Shown piece after piece: positions 8,753 to 17,742 of a DNA stretch of 64,000 bases. The notes under the pieces were generated by a model that had not been told where the DNA came from, ran no database searches, and saw nothing but the letters and a program-made list of their open reading frames with translations. The position numbers and the translations under genes were made by a program. Source of the DNA: Oscillospiraceae bacterium (GTDB lineage: Bacteria; Bacillota; Clostridia; Oscillospirales; Oscillospiraceae). Positions within the stretch are counted from its first letter, which is position 1. Every line of letters starts with the position of its first letter. Location: NCBI GenBank assembly GCA_016282135.1, contig JAEEKA010000098.1, positions 1 to 64,000 on the forward strand, in the 5' to 3' direction.

Positions 8753-9493
8753 TCAATAAATCGTAACGGCGGTACCGGGGGTTACTGTCTGGAGGATTCT
8801 GACCATGCTCTCCTCCGAAACGGCCACGCAGCCGCCGGTAGGGTAATCCGGCTCCTTCCAGCAGTGGAGAAAGATCGCGTTTCCGGCGTAGGGGGCCCCC
8901 GCTGCATTGTAGCCCAGGTCCAGCAGATAGGCATAGCGGATGGGATAGTCGATCAGATGCTCATCCTCGGAATAATCCCAATCCGGATGCTCGCTCTTGT
9001 AGAGCAGGGTGTTGTAGTTTAAGCCGTTGGAACCGGTGGCGCACCAGTACATATCGTCTGTGATCTGCATAAAGGGCAGCTTGGATCCGGGATCCGCCTT
9101 GATGCCGTAGGCCCCGCCGACGGTCCAGGTCCCCAAGGGCGTTTTGACGTCTCCCTCAGATTGCTTGCCCGGGCCGTTTTTCCCCACCAAAGCCTCGCAG
9201 ATAAACACCTCCGCGTACTTGCCGTCCCGGGCCTGGTAGACTGTCAGTACGGCGTGATAATCCCCGTCCACGGCGGTCTTAATCCCGATGCGGTATTCGC
9301 CGTCCCGCTGTGTGGAAATAGGCTGCCCGAACAAGGTTTGCTCCACCTGGTCCTGAGAGATGATATTCTTATATCGCTTATAGCCGCTTCGAAGCTTTGC
9401 GTTCTCCATGGCAAAGTACGCAGCAGTCCCCGCGGCCAGCACCACCAGCACCGCCAGAACAATACAGAGGCTTTTCCATCGTTTTTCGCTCAT
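8753..9493 (-). CDS. L,D-transpeptidase (YkuD family), membrane-anchored
   Basis: L,D-transpeptidases crosslink or edit peptidoglycan stem peptides outside the membrane. The 246 residues begin with one membrane anchor (about residues 9-27). The YkuD domain occupies 65-246, with GDVKTPLGTW at 114-123 and the catalytic signature in which H210 and C222 are placed as in HCW...TGGCVAVS. SD AAGGGG precedes the ATG. It ends the minus-strand gene run that starts near 17.5 kb, 53 bases after the DUF218 gene, and has its own terminator. Substrate preference cannot be read from sequence. Confidence 0.93.
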   Translation of the reverse strand: MSEKRWKSLCIVLAVLVVLAAGTAAYFAMENAKLRSGYKRYKNIISQDQVEQTLFGQPISTQRDGEYRIGIKTAVDGDYHAVLTVYQARDGKYAEVFICEALVGKNGPGKQSEGDVKTPLGTWTVGGAYGIKADPGSKLPFMQITDDMYWCATGSNGLNYNTLLYKSEHPDWDYSEDEHLIDYPIRYAYLLDLGYNAAGAPYAGNAIFLHCWKEPDYPTGGCVAVSEESMVRILQTVTPGTAVTIY

Positions 9494-9546
9494 AACAGTT
9501 CCCCTTTCTTCGGCTCTCGCCGTCCTGCCGCCTTGATCCAGGCGAG

Positions 9547-10827
9547 TCAGTAAGGCACTTTATAATAGAGAATGGTCAAAACGGTATAAAACACAACCAG
9601 TCCGAGCAGAATCAGAATCTGCTTTACACGGTGCTGGGTCAGCAGACCCACGAACTCCCGAACGGCGGCATTGGGCCAGAAGTACCACTTGGATTTGCAG
9701 CCCATGCCAAGGGCCCGGAACTTTACCCGGCGAGCTTTGAGGCCGGAGCGGAAGACGTGGTAGTTGGTGGTTGAGAACGCAATTCGCGCTTCCGGATACT
9801 CCAGCGAGGGCCAATAGCCTTCGGGGGCCTCTTCCACCCCGCTGGAAAGGACCCGGTCGAGAATCAGCCTCTTGGAAAAGGCCATGTTTTCCGACGTATC
9901 GGTGGATTTGTCCTCCAAAATCATCCGCTCTGCCGGGATCCCCTGGCTCGCCAAATATCGGCGCATGCACTCTGCCTCGGAAACGCATTCATCCGCCCCC
10001 TGGCCGCCGGAGAGAATAAAGGTCGGTGCTTTCCCGGTTTCCGCCTCCTGAGCCCGGGCAAAGCGCAGCGCCCGGTCCAGTCTGCCCCGGAGCAGAGGCG
10101 TTGGCGTTCCGTCCTTCCGGATGGCGCAGCCCAGGACAACGATATAATCCTGATCCATTTTCGGCTCATACCGGGCCGCCAGCACATCCGCCGCAATCAC
10201 GCCGAGGATCATGCACTCAAAATAGAGGTAGATTGCCGCAAGAAAGTTGGTAAAAAGGTCATGCACCATAACCTGGTCCTCAGAGCCGGACACAGCGAAA
10301 TCCAGCGCGTAAATCAAAACAGCGCCCCCCAGCAGCAGAAAGGCCAGAACTACCCCCAGCAGATTTACCGGACGGAAGCCCTCGTGCCGGATCAGGCTGA
10401 AATTGGAGACAATCAGCCCCAAGGAGAAGGCAAGAAGAAACGGCAGCGTTAAAAGCATATAGCTTTTTGCCGAGTTCAAAAGCTCTCCCAGCAGATTTGG
10501 GAGAATCATCTCCTGGGGAATGCCCTGAAGCTGGAAAAACAACCGGGCATTCATCACCGCCAGCGACAGGGAGAACAGGGCGAAGCCGACGTAAAGGATG
10601 GTGTTGTAAGAGTAGAGATTATACCGGATTTGCAGCAAAAAGGCCCGGATCAGCAAGACGCAAACCCCGCAGAAATATCCAGCTTTCAGCATGCAGCTGA
10701 ACCGCGCCGGCCGCCGGCCGCCCAAGACAAACAGCACCGCCAGAAGAGCCAGGAATGCCGTGGTCAGAATGGCGACGCAGTACAGCTTTGGCTTTTTGGA
10801 AATCGTGTCCAGCTTCCAGTCTATCAT
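9547..10827 (-). CDS. YdcF/ElyC-like (DUF218) membrane protein
   Basis: A 426-residue membrane protein. Seven or so hydrophobic segments fill residues 17-215 and one closes the C-terminus (402-420). Between them is a DUF218 domain: DYIVVLGCAIRKDGTPTPLL near 228, the ILSGGQGADE motif near 271, EDKSTDTSENM near 304 and STTNYHVFRSG near 351. Family members such as ElyC and SanA act in envelope integrity and lipid-carrier use, but biochemistry is poorly known. The SD TTTAGGAG overlaps the MATE gene stop codon, so the two are translationally coupled. Confidence 0.88.
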   Translation of the reverse strand: MIDWKLDTISKKPKLYCVAILTTAFLALLAVLFVLGGRRPARFSCMLKAGYFCGVCVLLIRAFLLQIRYNLYSYNTILYVGFALFSLSLAVMNARLFFQLQGIPQEMILPNLLGELLNSAKSYMLLTLPFLLAFSLGLIVSNFSLIRHEGFRPVNLLGVVLAFLLLGGAVLIYALDFAVSGSEDQVMVHDLFTNFLAAIYLYFECMILGVIAADVLAARYEPKMDQDYIVVLGCAIRKDGTPTPLLRGRLDRALRFARAQEAETGKAPTFILSGGQGADECVSEAECMRRYLASQGIPAERMILEDKSTDTSENMAFSKRLILDRVLSSGVEEAPEGYWPSLEYPEARIAFSTTNYHVFRSGLKARRVKFRALGMGCKSKWYFWPNAAVREFVGLLTQHRVKQILILLGLVVFYTVLTILYYKVPY

Positions 10828-10838
10828 GCCCAGGGCTC

Positions 10839-12593
10839 CTAAATAATCAGACTCAGGTTGTTCAAGCCAAGCGAATTGACGTAATTTGCTTCCTTCACCA
10901 TGCCCATAACCATGCGCAGACCAATGTGAGCCGTGGGGTCGTCAGACTGGTGCAGCTCCAGATACTTTGTAGGGTCAAAGCCGATACAGTTATCCCGGAT
11001 TCGAATGACCCGGACATCGTCGTCCAAAACCACGCGAACATCCACGTTATGTTCCTGGGTATCCTTTGTGAAACCGTGTTCAATAATATTGACAGTCATT
11101 TCCTCCACACTGAGGCCGATCAGCATGGCAGTTCTGCGGTCAATCTCCCGTTCTTGGCAGAATGCGCAGAGTCGGGCCGAAACCTCCGCTGCCTCCGAAA
11201 CCGTCTGCACAGAGCACTCAAAGCAGCAATCCGCTGCAGCGCCAAAGCTCGCATCCAGCATGCTGTAGGCATCGGCGGAAAGGGAGAAGCCTCCGTGATG
11301 CCGCCAAACCAGGGCGGAGAAAGCAATCAGCGTCGCTGTCTCGCCGCAGACAAAGCCCAGCCACACGCCGTTCACACCCAGGAATCGGCTGAGCAAAAAG
11401 GCAAAAGCGCCCGGGAAAATGAAGTTTTGCAGCACGGAAATTAACTCCGTCAGACGCAGGCGGTTGACGCCCTGGTAGTAGTTTTTATAGGTGGAGTTCA
11501 GGGATGAAGGAAGAATGGACAGCACAAACAGACGCAGTCCAAAGACCGCAATGGATTTTGCGTCCACATTTTCTCCCAGGAACAGCGTAATCAGGGGAAC
11601 AGCCGCCAGCAAGCCCACCGCGGTCACTGCCACGTCCAAAACAATGGCGCTGCGGGTCATCACCCGCACCAGCTCCCGAATCGAGGTTTTATCCCGGTCC
11701 GCATAGAAAATGGCTGCCAGCATCATTGCCACCGCGCCGGTACCGGAGCCGAAGCAATAGCAAATATTGCCCACAGTGGAGATAACCGAATAGGCGGCTA
11801 CGGCCATCGTGCCCTCCACCTCCAGAAGCAGACGGTTCAGCAGGAAGACCAGGAGCACCATGCTGATCTGATTGACCACCGTGGGCACGCCGTAGGCAGC
11901 CAGTTCCCGGCAGGTTTTGGCCCGAAACAGGCTGCGCTTAAAACGGAACATGCAGTCCTTACGCAGGAAAACGCCGATGCCCACGCCGAAAGCAATGTAA
12001 TAGCTCAGGGAAGAAGCCAGGCCCATGCCAAGGGTGCTGCCCTCAAAAACGAACACATTGAGCAGGTCGAAGGCAATGTCCGAAACTGTCATGGCAATAA
12101 CCGCCGCCACAAGCCGGGACCGGCTGCCCAAAAGCTGCATATAGGGCACCATAATCTGCGCGCAGAGGAAGGCGGGAGCACCGATGATAAAGCCGGTGAT
12201 ATAGTCCCGGGTCAGGTCGTAGACCGGATTATCCGGGCCGGGCTTCCCCGCGCCAAGCATGGTGGTCAGCGGCCCCAAAAAAGCGAACACCACAACCAGG
12301 CCGATGGCGGATATTCCGGCTGCCAGCATCACAGAGACCGTATAGGCGGCATCAGTTGCCTCCCGGTCGCCCGCACCGACGGTTTTTCCGCACATAACCT
12401 GGACGCCTGAGGAAATCAGGCTGCCAAAGGCCGCGAATACCAGCAGCAGCGGACTGGCCAACCCGTAGGCGCTCATCGCCTCGACGCCCAGGAACCGACC
12501 GATCATAATGCTGTCAATCAGCATACAGATCGTCACGGTCATAGAGGAAACAATTTGGGTAACCAACATTTGCCGGAACAATTTTTTTATCAT
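10839..12593 (-). CDS. MATE-family transporter fused to an anti-sigma-type HATPase domain
   Basis: Residues 1 to about 435 form a twelve-helix MATE efflux transporter (multidrug/cation antiporter family). From about 455 to the end lies a HATPase domain of the RsbW/SpoIIAB type: N-box LSVEEMTVNIIEHGF, then IRDNCIGFDP and a HIGLRMVMGMV segment, ending GLNNLSLII. I start at the ATG at 12593 (MIKKLF), because AGGGGAG lies ten bases upstream; a longer TTG start at 12629 would overlap the preceding gene without a good ribosome site. The fusion suggests that transport is coupled to, or regulated by, a partner-switching system. It sits in the same run as a STAS protein and a STAS-kinase-HATPase protein. 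Confidence 0.9.
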   Translation of the reverse strand: MIKKLFRQMLVTQIVSSMTVTICMLIDSIMIGRFLGVEAMSAYGLASPLLLVFAAFGSLISSGVQVMCGKTVGAGDREATDAAYTVSVMLAAGISAIGLVVVFAFLGPLTTMLGAGKPGPDNPVYDLTRDYITGFIIGAPAFLCAQIMVPYMQLLGSRSRLVAAVIAMTVSDIAFDLLNVFVFEGSTLGMGLASSLSYYIAFGVGIGVFLRKDCMFRFKRSLFRAKTCRELAAYGVPTVVNQISMVLLVFLLNRLLLEVEGTMAVAAYSVISTVGNICYCFGSGTGAVAMMLAAIFYADRDKTSIRELVRVMTRSAIVLDVAVTAVGLLAAVPLITLFLGENVDAKSIAVFGLRLFVLSILPSSLNSTYKNYYQGVNRLRLTELISVLQNFIFPGAFAFLLSRFLGVNGVWLGFVCGETATLIAFSALVWRHHGGFSLSADAYSMLDASFGAAADCCFECSVQTVSEAAEVSARLCAFCQEREIDRRTAMLIGLSVEEMTVNIIEHGFTKDTQEHNVDVRVVLDDDVRVIRIRDNCIGFDPTKYLELHQSDDPTAHIGLRMVMGMVKEANYVNSLGLNNLSLII

Positions 12594-12621
12594 TTTTTGT
12601 GTACTCCCCTGTTCTGTTGGA

Positions 12622-14127
12622 TCATCCAATCCGCGTCTTGAGGATGCGCTTTCGACTGGAGCGAATCGCTCGCTGCGGACACACCAGCACGCAGAGATGG
12701 CAACCCACGCATTTCTTTCCGTTCAGCATGGGCTTACGCTGATCATTCAGGCTGATAGCCTGGTGGCCGCCGTCAGCACAGGAGACAACGCAGCGGCCGC
12801 AGCCGATGCACCGCTCCCGCAGGAAGTGCGGGAAGATGACTGTGTCCCGCTCCAAAACATCTGTGGTATCGCTGACGGTTTCCAGGGCAAGACCTACGGC
12901 CTCCTTCACACTCCGAAAGCCCTTTTCTGCAAGATAGAAGTTCAGACCGGCTTTCAGATCGTCGATGATCCGATAGCCGTACTGCATAACGGCCGTGGTC
13001 ACCTGAATGCTGCCTGCACCAAGCAGGATAAAATCCAGCGCGTCGGACCAGTTTTCCACGCCGCCCATGCCGCTCAGATGCATCCCAGCCAGGGACGGCA
13101 CCTGGCCCAGCTCCGCCAGGAAGCGCAGCGCAATGGGCTTGACCGCGTTTCCGCTGTAACCGCCCACAGCAGACATGCCGTGTACCGCGGGAGCGGAGAC
13201 ATAAGTATGGGGATTGACGCCCGTGATGCTCTTGATGGTGTTGATAGCGGCGATTCCGTCCGCGCCGCCGCGCCTTGCGGCCTCTCCCGCCGGAAGCATG
13301 GAGGCCACGTTGGGCGTAAGCTTCGCCAGGATCGGAAGCTTTGTCCCCCGCCGTGCCGCGGCGGTAAACCGTTCCACAAGCTCCGGCACCTGGCCGATGT
13401 CAGAGCCCAGGCCTCCGTCCGCCATATTGGGGCAGGAGAAATTCAGTTCAATCGCATCTGCGCCGTTCTGCTCGCACTCCCGGGCCAGACCCTCCCATTC
13501 TTCGTCATTCTGGCCCATAATGGAAGCCAGGATGAACTTCATGGGATAGTTCTGCTTCAGACGGCGGAAGATTTCCATATTCTCCGCGACGCTGTGATCG
13601 GAAAGCTGTTCAATATTTTTGAAGCCGATGATTGCCCCGTTATCGCCGGTAATTGCCGAAAAACGCGGGGAAGCCTCGTGAATGTCAAAGGAGCAAATTG
13701 TCTTGAAGCAGGCGCCTGCCCAGCCCGCCTCAAAGGCCCTGGCGCACATATCGTAAGTGCTTGCCACCACGGAGGAAGAAAGCAGGAAAGGATTCTCCAG
13801 CGGCACACCGCAGAGCTCCGTACGAAGCAGTTTTTCGTCTCCAGGCAGAGAGATTTCCAGCTCCGGCAAAACCTCCTCCCGAAGGCGATTCAGAAGAGCC
13901 CGGATGGGAACCTCATGGGGACGGACACAGGCCGCTTCACAGGGAGCAGAACAGTCCCCACAGCAATCGACCGCGGAAAGCCTGGCCGCAGCAGACTTTT
14001 CATTGTCAAACCATATACTCCGAAGCAGCCGCGCCGGGTCCAGGGATGGACAGGCGGCAGAGCAGGGCGCATTATGACAGAGGGCGCAGCGAAGCATATC
14101 CGCCCGCGTAATCTTCGTTTCAAACAT
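12622..14127 (-). CDS. preA: PreA-like NAD-dependent dihydropyrimidine dehydrogenase with extra N-terminal cysteine domain
   Basis: The dihydroorotate dehydrogenase-like barrel (about residues 105-420) carries ELNFSCPN and the glycine-rich LSGMGGVENW segment; residues 435-490 hold two 4Fe-4S motifs (CIGCGRCVVSC and CVGCHLCVLVCP). This is the layout of PreA, which with PreT reduces uracil and thymine. Unusually, the first 90 residues hold a second cysteine cluster (CALCHNAPCSAACP, CCGDCSAPCEAACVRP) like the N-terminal Fe-S domain of PreT/GltD proteins, but no flavin-NAD domain follows. The start at 14127 (MFETK) has GGGAGGT upstream; the ATG at 14151 has none. Substrate could be a pyrimidine or a related ring. 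Confidence 0.85.
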   Translation of the reverse strand: MFETKITRADMLRCALCHNAPCSAACPSLDPARLLRSIWFDNEKSAAARLSAVDCCGDCSAPCEAACVRPHEVPIRALLNRLREEVLPELEISLPGDEKLLRTELCGVPLENPFLLSSSVVASTYDMCARAFEAGWAGACFKTICSFDIHEASPRFSAITGDNGAIIGFKNIEQLSDHSVAENMEIFRRLKQNYPMKFILASIMGQNDEEWEGLARECEQNGADAIELNFSCPNMADGGLGSDIGQVPELVERFTAAARRGTKLPILAKLTPNVASMLPAGEAARRGGADGIAAINTIKSITGVNPHTYVSAPAVHGMSAVGGYSGNAVKPIALRFLAELGQVPSLAGMHLSGMGGVENWSDALDFILLGAGSIQVTTAVMQYGYRIIDDLKAGLNFYLAEKGFRSVKEAVGLALETVSDTTDVLERDTVIFPHFLRERCIGCGRCVVSCADGGHQAISLNDQRKPMLNGKKCVGCHLCVLVCPQRAIRSSRKRILKTRIG

Positions 14128-14131
14128 GTTT

Positions 14132-15016
14132 CTACCTCCCGCTTGTATCATAGATCCGTCCGGATATATCCTTCAGAAAACGGTGAAGGCCCTCGGGCCA
14201 GAGAATCGATGCGTCCAGGCCGGTATCGCCAAGAATCACTGTCTTGTTATTTCCGTGGTAGTCGCTTCCAGCCGTAACATAAAGGCCGTATTTGGCCGCC
14301 AGGTCCAGAACCTCCTGCCGATAAGCGCCCGCAAACCCGGAATAAAAGCCCTCCAGCCCCTGCAAGCCGTAATCCATCAGCTTGCGGACCCGCCGGTCCA
14401 GCGCCTCCCCGAGAATCAACTCGTCCCCGCTGCCGAAACAGGGATGTGCCAGCACCGGAACGCCGCCGCTGCACAGGATGCAGGAAACGGCCTCCTCGGG
14501 ACGGATGCATTCCGCGTGGAGCTGCTGCTGATCAATGTAGTTCTTGATTGCCTCTTCCTTGGTCCGGGCATAGCCATAGCGGACCATCAGATTCCCGATG
14601 TGGGGCTTGCCGGGATTGTCCAGAGCCAACAACTTCTGTTGCTCTTCTACCGGAAAGGCAAAGCCGAAGCGGGTCTCCAGAAAGTCCAGCCGCGACAGCA
14701 GCTTTTTCATCCGCAGGGCATGTCCCGTTTCCACCGCGGTACGGATTGGGCCTGCGCCGGGATCATAGCCATAGCCCAGGATGTGGTACTTTCCTTCCTC
14801 GTCCCGGCAGTTAAATTCAACGCCGGTCAAGAAAGCCGGATCTCCCGCAGACAGCAGGTCGCAAATCCCCGCGCAGCCCTTTACCGCATCGTGATCCGTC
14901 ACAGAAAACAGCTCCAGCCCAAGCTTTCGAACGAGGGTAAGGAGACCCCCCGGTGTGTCAGTTCCGTCGGAGACAGTCGAATGCATGTGAAGATCGAATC
15001 GTTCTGGCAGCTTCAT
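14132..15016 (-). CDS. PHP-domain phosphoesterase (TrpH/RNase AM-like)
   Basis: A 294-residue protein with the PHP metal-site motifs DLHMHSTVSDGTDTP (residues 8-22), VTDHDAVKG (39-47), GVEFNC near 66, LAHPCF near 188 and GSDYHG near 254. Such proteins hydrolyse phosphoesters, for example 3',5'-nucleoside bisphosphates or short RNA ends. SD GGGGGG is five bases before the ATG, and the next gene starts within five bases, so both are one transcript. Exact substrate is not evident. Confidence 0.9.
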   Translation of the reverse strand: MKLPERFDLHMHSTVSDGTDTPGGLLTLVRKLGLELFSVTDHDAVKGCAGICDLLSAGDPAFLTGVEFNCRDEEGKYHILGYGYDPGAGPIRTAVETGHALRMKKLLSRLDFLETRFGFAFPVEEQQKLLALDNPGKPHIGNLMVRYGYARTKEEAIKNYIDQQQLHAECIRPEEAVSCILCSGGVPVLAHPCFGSGDELILGEALDRRVRKLMDYGLQGLEGFYSGFAGAYRQEVLDLAAKYGLYVTAGSDYHGNNKTVILGDTGLDASILWPEGLHRFLKDISGRIYDTSGR

Positions 15017-15087
15017 CTCAGCCCCCCTCTCCCGGTTGTGGAGAAAGCAGAGCCGGCAGGTGGCCGGCGCTGCTTGTTCCTTCGCGT

Positions 15088-16635
15088 TTACAGGTTTTTT
15101 TTCAGGGTCAGAATATTCTGACCCTCACGGTATTCATAGGCCACATCGTCCATGATCTGTTTGGTCAGGAAAATGCCCAGACCGCCCACACCCCGTTCTT
15201 CCACAGAGAGCGTCACGTCCGGGTCCTCCTTAGCCAGGGGATCATAGGGAACCCCGTGATCCACAAAGGTGATCGTCACGCTGACCGGCTCGTTGGAGAC
15301 CTCTACCCGAACCGTCGCTTTGCCGCTTTGCGGCTGATAGGCATAATTGGCGATATTGCTGAAAATTTCCTCCACAGCAAGCTGAATCTGCATCCGCGCC
15401 TTGGGCTTGCAGGCAGTCGAATCGAGACGTTCCTCCAGGAAGGACCGCACTTCATCCAGCTTACTCAGCTCCGCCTGGATCTCCAACTCATTTCTGTCAA
15501 ACAGAAGGGTTTCAGTCCGGTTCAGGAGCTCCAAGAGTTCTGCCTTCCAGTGCTCATATTCCGCCAGTCCGGCCTCAGTCTCCACCGCCCCGCGGCGGAT
15601 GGATCGGCGCATCAGGCGGGCATAGCCGAGAATGCGGGCCTTATCCTCCACCTCTTTGATCTTTGTGGGGCAGCTTGTGCCCAGGTAGGCAGAAAGTGAT
15701 TTGTGCCAGAACTTTTGGCCGGTTTCCCAGTCATAGCCCTGGAAACGCAGGATCGCCTCATGGTCGCACTCATAGAAACCCACGAAGGAATTATAAATGG
15801 AACCCAGCTCAAAAATTGGATTACCCACTGCAAGGGTGTCCATATCGATCAACAGGACCTCGTCGTTCTGCAATTCCAGGTTCTTGGTGTGATAATCGCC
15901 GTGGATCATGTGATTGTCATGGGGAACCGCCTCAATCAGGGAAAGAAGCTTCTTCCCAGCCGCCTCCGGCAAATGCTCCTGCAGGAATTTCGCCCAGGAT
16001 AGCGCAGTTTTCTTCATATCCGGGAGCTTCCCTTCCGGCACCACCGTGCTGTGGATCAGCCGAAGCATCTTCACATACTCCTCCACGCACCAGTCCAGCT
16101 TGTCCGACTCCCGGGCAAGTATTTTGGAGAAGGATCTGGCGTTGAGCAGTTCAAAAACAGAACCGTAGCTGTTGCCAACCTTCACCACGTCATAAGAAAT
16201 GGCGGTGGGGATGCCGAGAATCAGCGCCAGCTTGGCAACCTCCCGCTCGTGTCGAATATCTTCCAGTGCCTCGGGATTGTTGTAGACCTTTACAACATTG
16301 TCCTTGTCAATTCGGTAAATCGTACCGTTGGCGCCCCGGCCAATCTCTTCGCAGCCCTCGATGGACACCACACGATAGGCCTTCTCTACCGACATCATAT
16401 CAGTGAAGCCCGTCATATCCAGTATCTCATAGACATCGGAGCTGACATTGACAATCCGAAGCGTAGGAACGTCTTTGCGAATACGCAGAATCACCCGCAG
16501 ACCGGCGCTGGAAATATACGCAAGATCCTGCGCGTCCAGCACCACCTCCCTTTGGCCTGCAACCTGTGGAAGCAGCTCCTGCTCCACCTTGGCCGCGTTG
16601 GTTGAATCAATCCGTCCATGTAACTGCACCGTCAT
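15088..16635 (-). CDS. Tri-domain regulator: STAS antagonist, APH-like kinase and HATPase
   Basis: Three modules are fused in 515 residues. Residues 1-90 are a STAS domain with the phosphorylatable serine context YISSAGLRVIL (S42/S43). Residues 95-350 are a choline/aminoglycoside-kinase-like domain: GRGANGTIY (99-107), catalytic IHGDYHTKN (244-252) and LLIDMDTLAV with metal-site D264. Residues 380-515 are an anti-sigma-type HATPase: VEEIFSNIANYAY (421-433), FVDHGVPYDP, and GVGGLGIFLTKQI. Antagonist, small-molecule-kinase fold and anti-sigma kinase thus lie on one chain, implying a self-contained partner switch. It starts three bases after the remnant of a SpoIIE-type phosphatase whose C-terminal codons contain its ribosome site (AAAGGAAG). 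The related kinase family is known in clostridia, its signal is not. Confidence 0.9.
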   Translation of the reverse strand: MTVQLHGRIDSTNAAKVEQELLPQVAGQREVVLDAQDLAYISSAGLRVILRIRKDVPTLRIVNVSSDVYEILDMTGFTDMMSVEKAYRVVSIEGCEEIGRGANGTIYRIDKDNVVKVYNNPEALEDIRHEREVAKLALILGIPTAISYDVVKVGNSYGSVFELLNARSFSKILARESDKLDWCVEEYVKMLRLIHSTVVPEGKLPDMKKTALSWAKFLQEHLPEAAGKKLLSLIEAVPHDNHMIHGDYHTKNLELQNDEVLLIDMDTLAVGNPIFELGSIYNSFVGFYECDHEAILRFQGYDWETGQKFWHKSLSAYLGTSCPTKIKEVEDKARILGYARLMRRSIRRGAVETEAGLAEYEHWKAELLELLNRTETLLFDRNELEIQAELSKLDEVRSFLEERLDSTACKPKARMQIQLAVEEIFSNIANYAYQPQSGKATVRVEVSNEPVSVTITFVDHGVPYDPLAKEDPDVTLSVEERGVGGLGIFLTKQIMDDVAYEYREGQNILTLKKNL

Positions 16636-16638
16636 GGT

Positions 16639-17047
16639 TCACGCTTCCTTTCCGTAATATTCCAGGCAGAGCATGGTCAAATCATCAAACTGCTCCGCAT
16701 CCATCACAAACGAATCTGCTGCATGCAGGAAATTATATAATTATGCTTTGAATCGGCATCCGGCTGTTGGTTCAAGGCAGCCACTGTCCGCTCCATACCA
16801 AAAAACTGCTTATTCGCGTCTGTCGCCTCCGGCACGCCGTCGGTGTACGGAAACAGCTTCGAGCCGGGTTCCAAAAATAGCTCATACGCACGGTACTTGA
16901 CTCCGGGCAGCCCGCCGATGACCACGCCGTGCCTATCCTTGAGCAGCGCAAAGCCCCTCCCCGGCTTTTTACCACCGGGTATTCATTCTCCGCTGTCAGC
17001 TTACCGGTGAAAGTCTCCAGGATGCCCACCCAGACGGTCACAAACAT
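16639..17047 (-). pseudogene. Decayed SpoIIE/RsbU-type PP2C phosphatase
   Basis: Three fragments of a PP2C phosphatase lie in three different frames. From 17047: MFVTVWVGILETFTGKLTA. From about 16967: FALLKDRHGVVIGGLPGVKY then LFPYTDGVPEATDA and ERTVAALNQQPDAD. From about 16745: SFVMDAEQFDDLTMLCLEYY, ending at a normal stop at 16639-16641. Two frameshifts (near 16968 and 16745) act in the same direction and do not cancel. The N-terminal half with the first metal-binding aspartates is missing, since only 134 bases separate the first fragment from the STAS gene. The C-terminus still provides the ribosome site of the next gene, which may explain why it persists. Confidence 0.85.
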
Positions 17048-17181
17048 GCATCCATTCCACAGCGGAAATCGTGAATGTCACAGTGTGATCTTTTCAACTC
17101 TCTGATTGATGCGCAGAATCAATCATGGTTCGTTCGGATTTTCCTTCCGACACTCAAGCTGGTTTTGCGGCAATCACACGC

Positions 17182-17481
17182 TCATACAATGGTCAGAATA
17201 TCGGAAAAACCGGTAACCTCGAAGATTTCCATAATCGTCTCCGCGACATTTTTGATCCGCATGGAGCCCTGCTTGTTCATGACCTTCTGGGCGGCCAGCA
17301 GGACTCGCAATCCGGCGGAAGAAATATACTCCAGCCCTGCAAAGTCCAGCGTCAGATCCGTCAGTTCTGGCATTGTTTCCTTCAAAGACTGTTCCAGCTC
17401 CGGCGCGGTAACGGTATCCAGACGGCCCACCAGCGAGAAAACAGCGCTTTTGTTCTCAACGAGTTTTTGAATGTTCAACAT
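17182..17481 (-). CDS. STAS-domain anti-sigma-factor antagonist
   Basis: A 99-residue SpoIIAA/RsbV-like protein. The central LEYISSAGLRVLLAAQKV segment carries the serine normally phosphorylated by a partner HATPase kinase and dephosphorylated by a PP2C phosphatase. It is first in the minus-strand run, with SD AAAGGAG and a good promoter at 17525-17554. Its probable phosphatase, directly downstream, is a pseudogene. Confidence 0.92.
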   Translation of the reverse strand: MLNIQKLVENKSAVFSLVGRLDTVTAPELEQSLKETMPELTDLTLDFAGLEYISSAGLRVLLAAQKVMNKQGSMRIKNVAETIMEIFEVTGFSDILTIV

Positions 17482-17524
17482 TTTTCTGTTCTCCTTTATG
17501 TGTTTTGAAAGTGCCTGTATTTTT

Positions 17525-17554
17525 ATTGTATCGCACTTTCGAAGGCAAAGTCAA
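17525..17554 (-). promoter_or_regulatory. Sigma-A-type promoter of the STAS gene run
   Basis: On the minus strand TTGACT (17549-17554) and TACAAT (17525-17530) with an 18-base spacer, 44 bases before the ATG. Confidence 0.75.
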
Positions 17555-17742
17555 GGGATGACGTCGTTTCTCCATCCAATTGTCATTTTTGGGGGTCCTC
17601 TTCATTTTCATCACTTTGTAATATTATACGCGAATTGTCGGATAATTGCAAGAGGCTGCAGCAGAATTTTGAATCTTTTCTGTAACACATCCCGCCGCTG
17701 TTTTCAACTGTCTGTTCAAGAAAGGCCGACTCGGTTTTGAAC

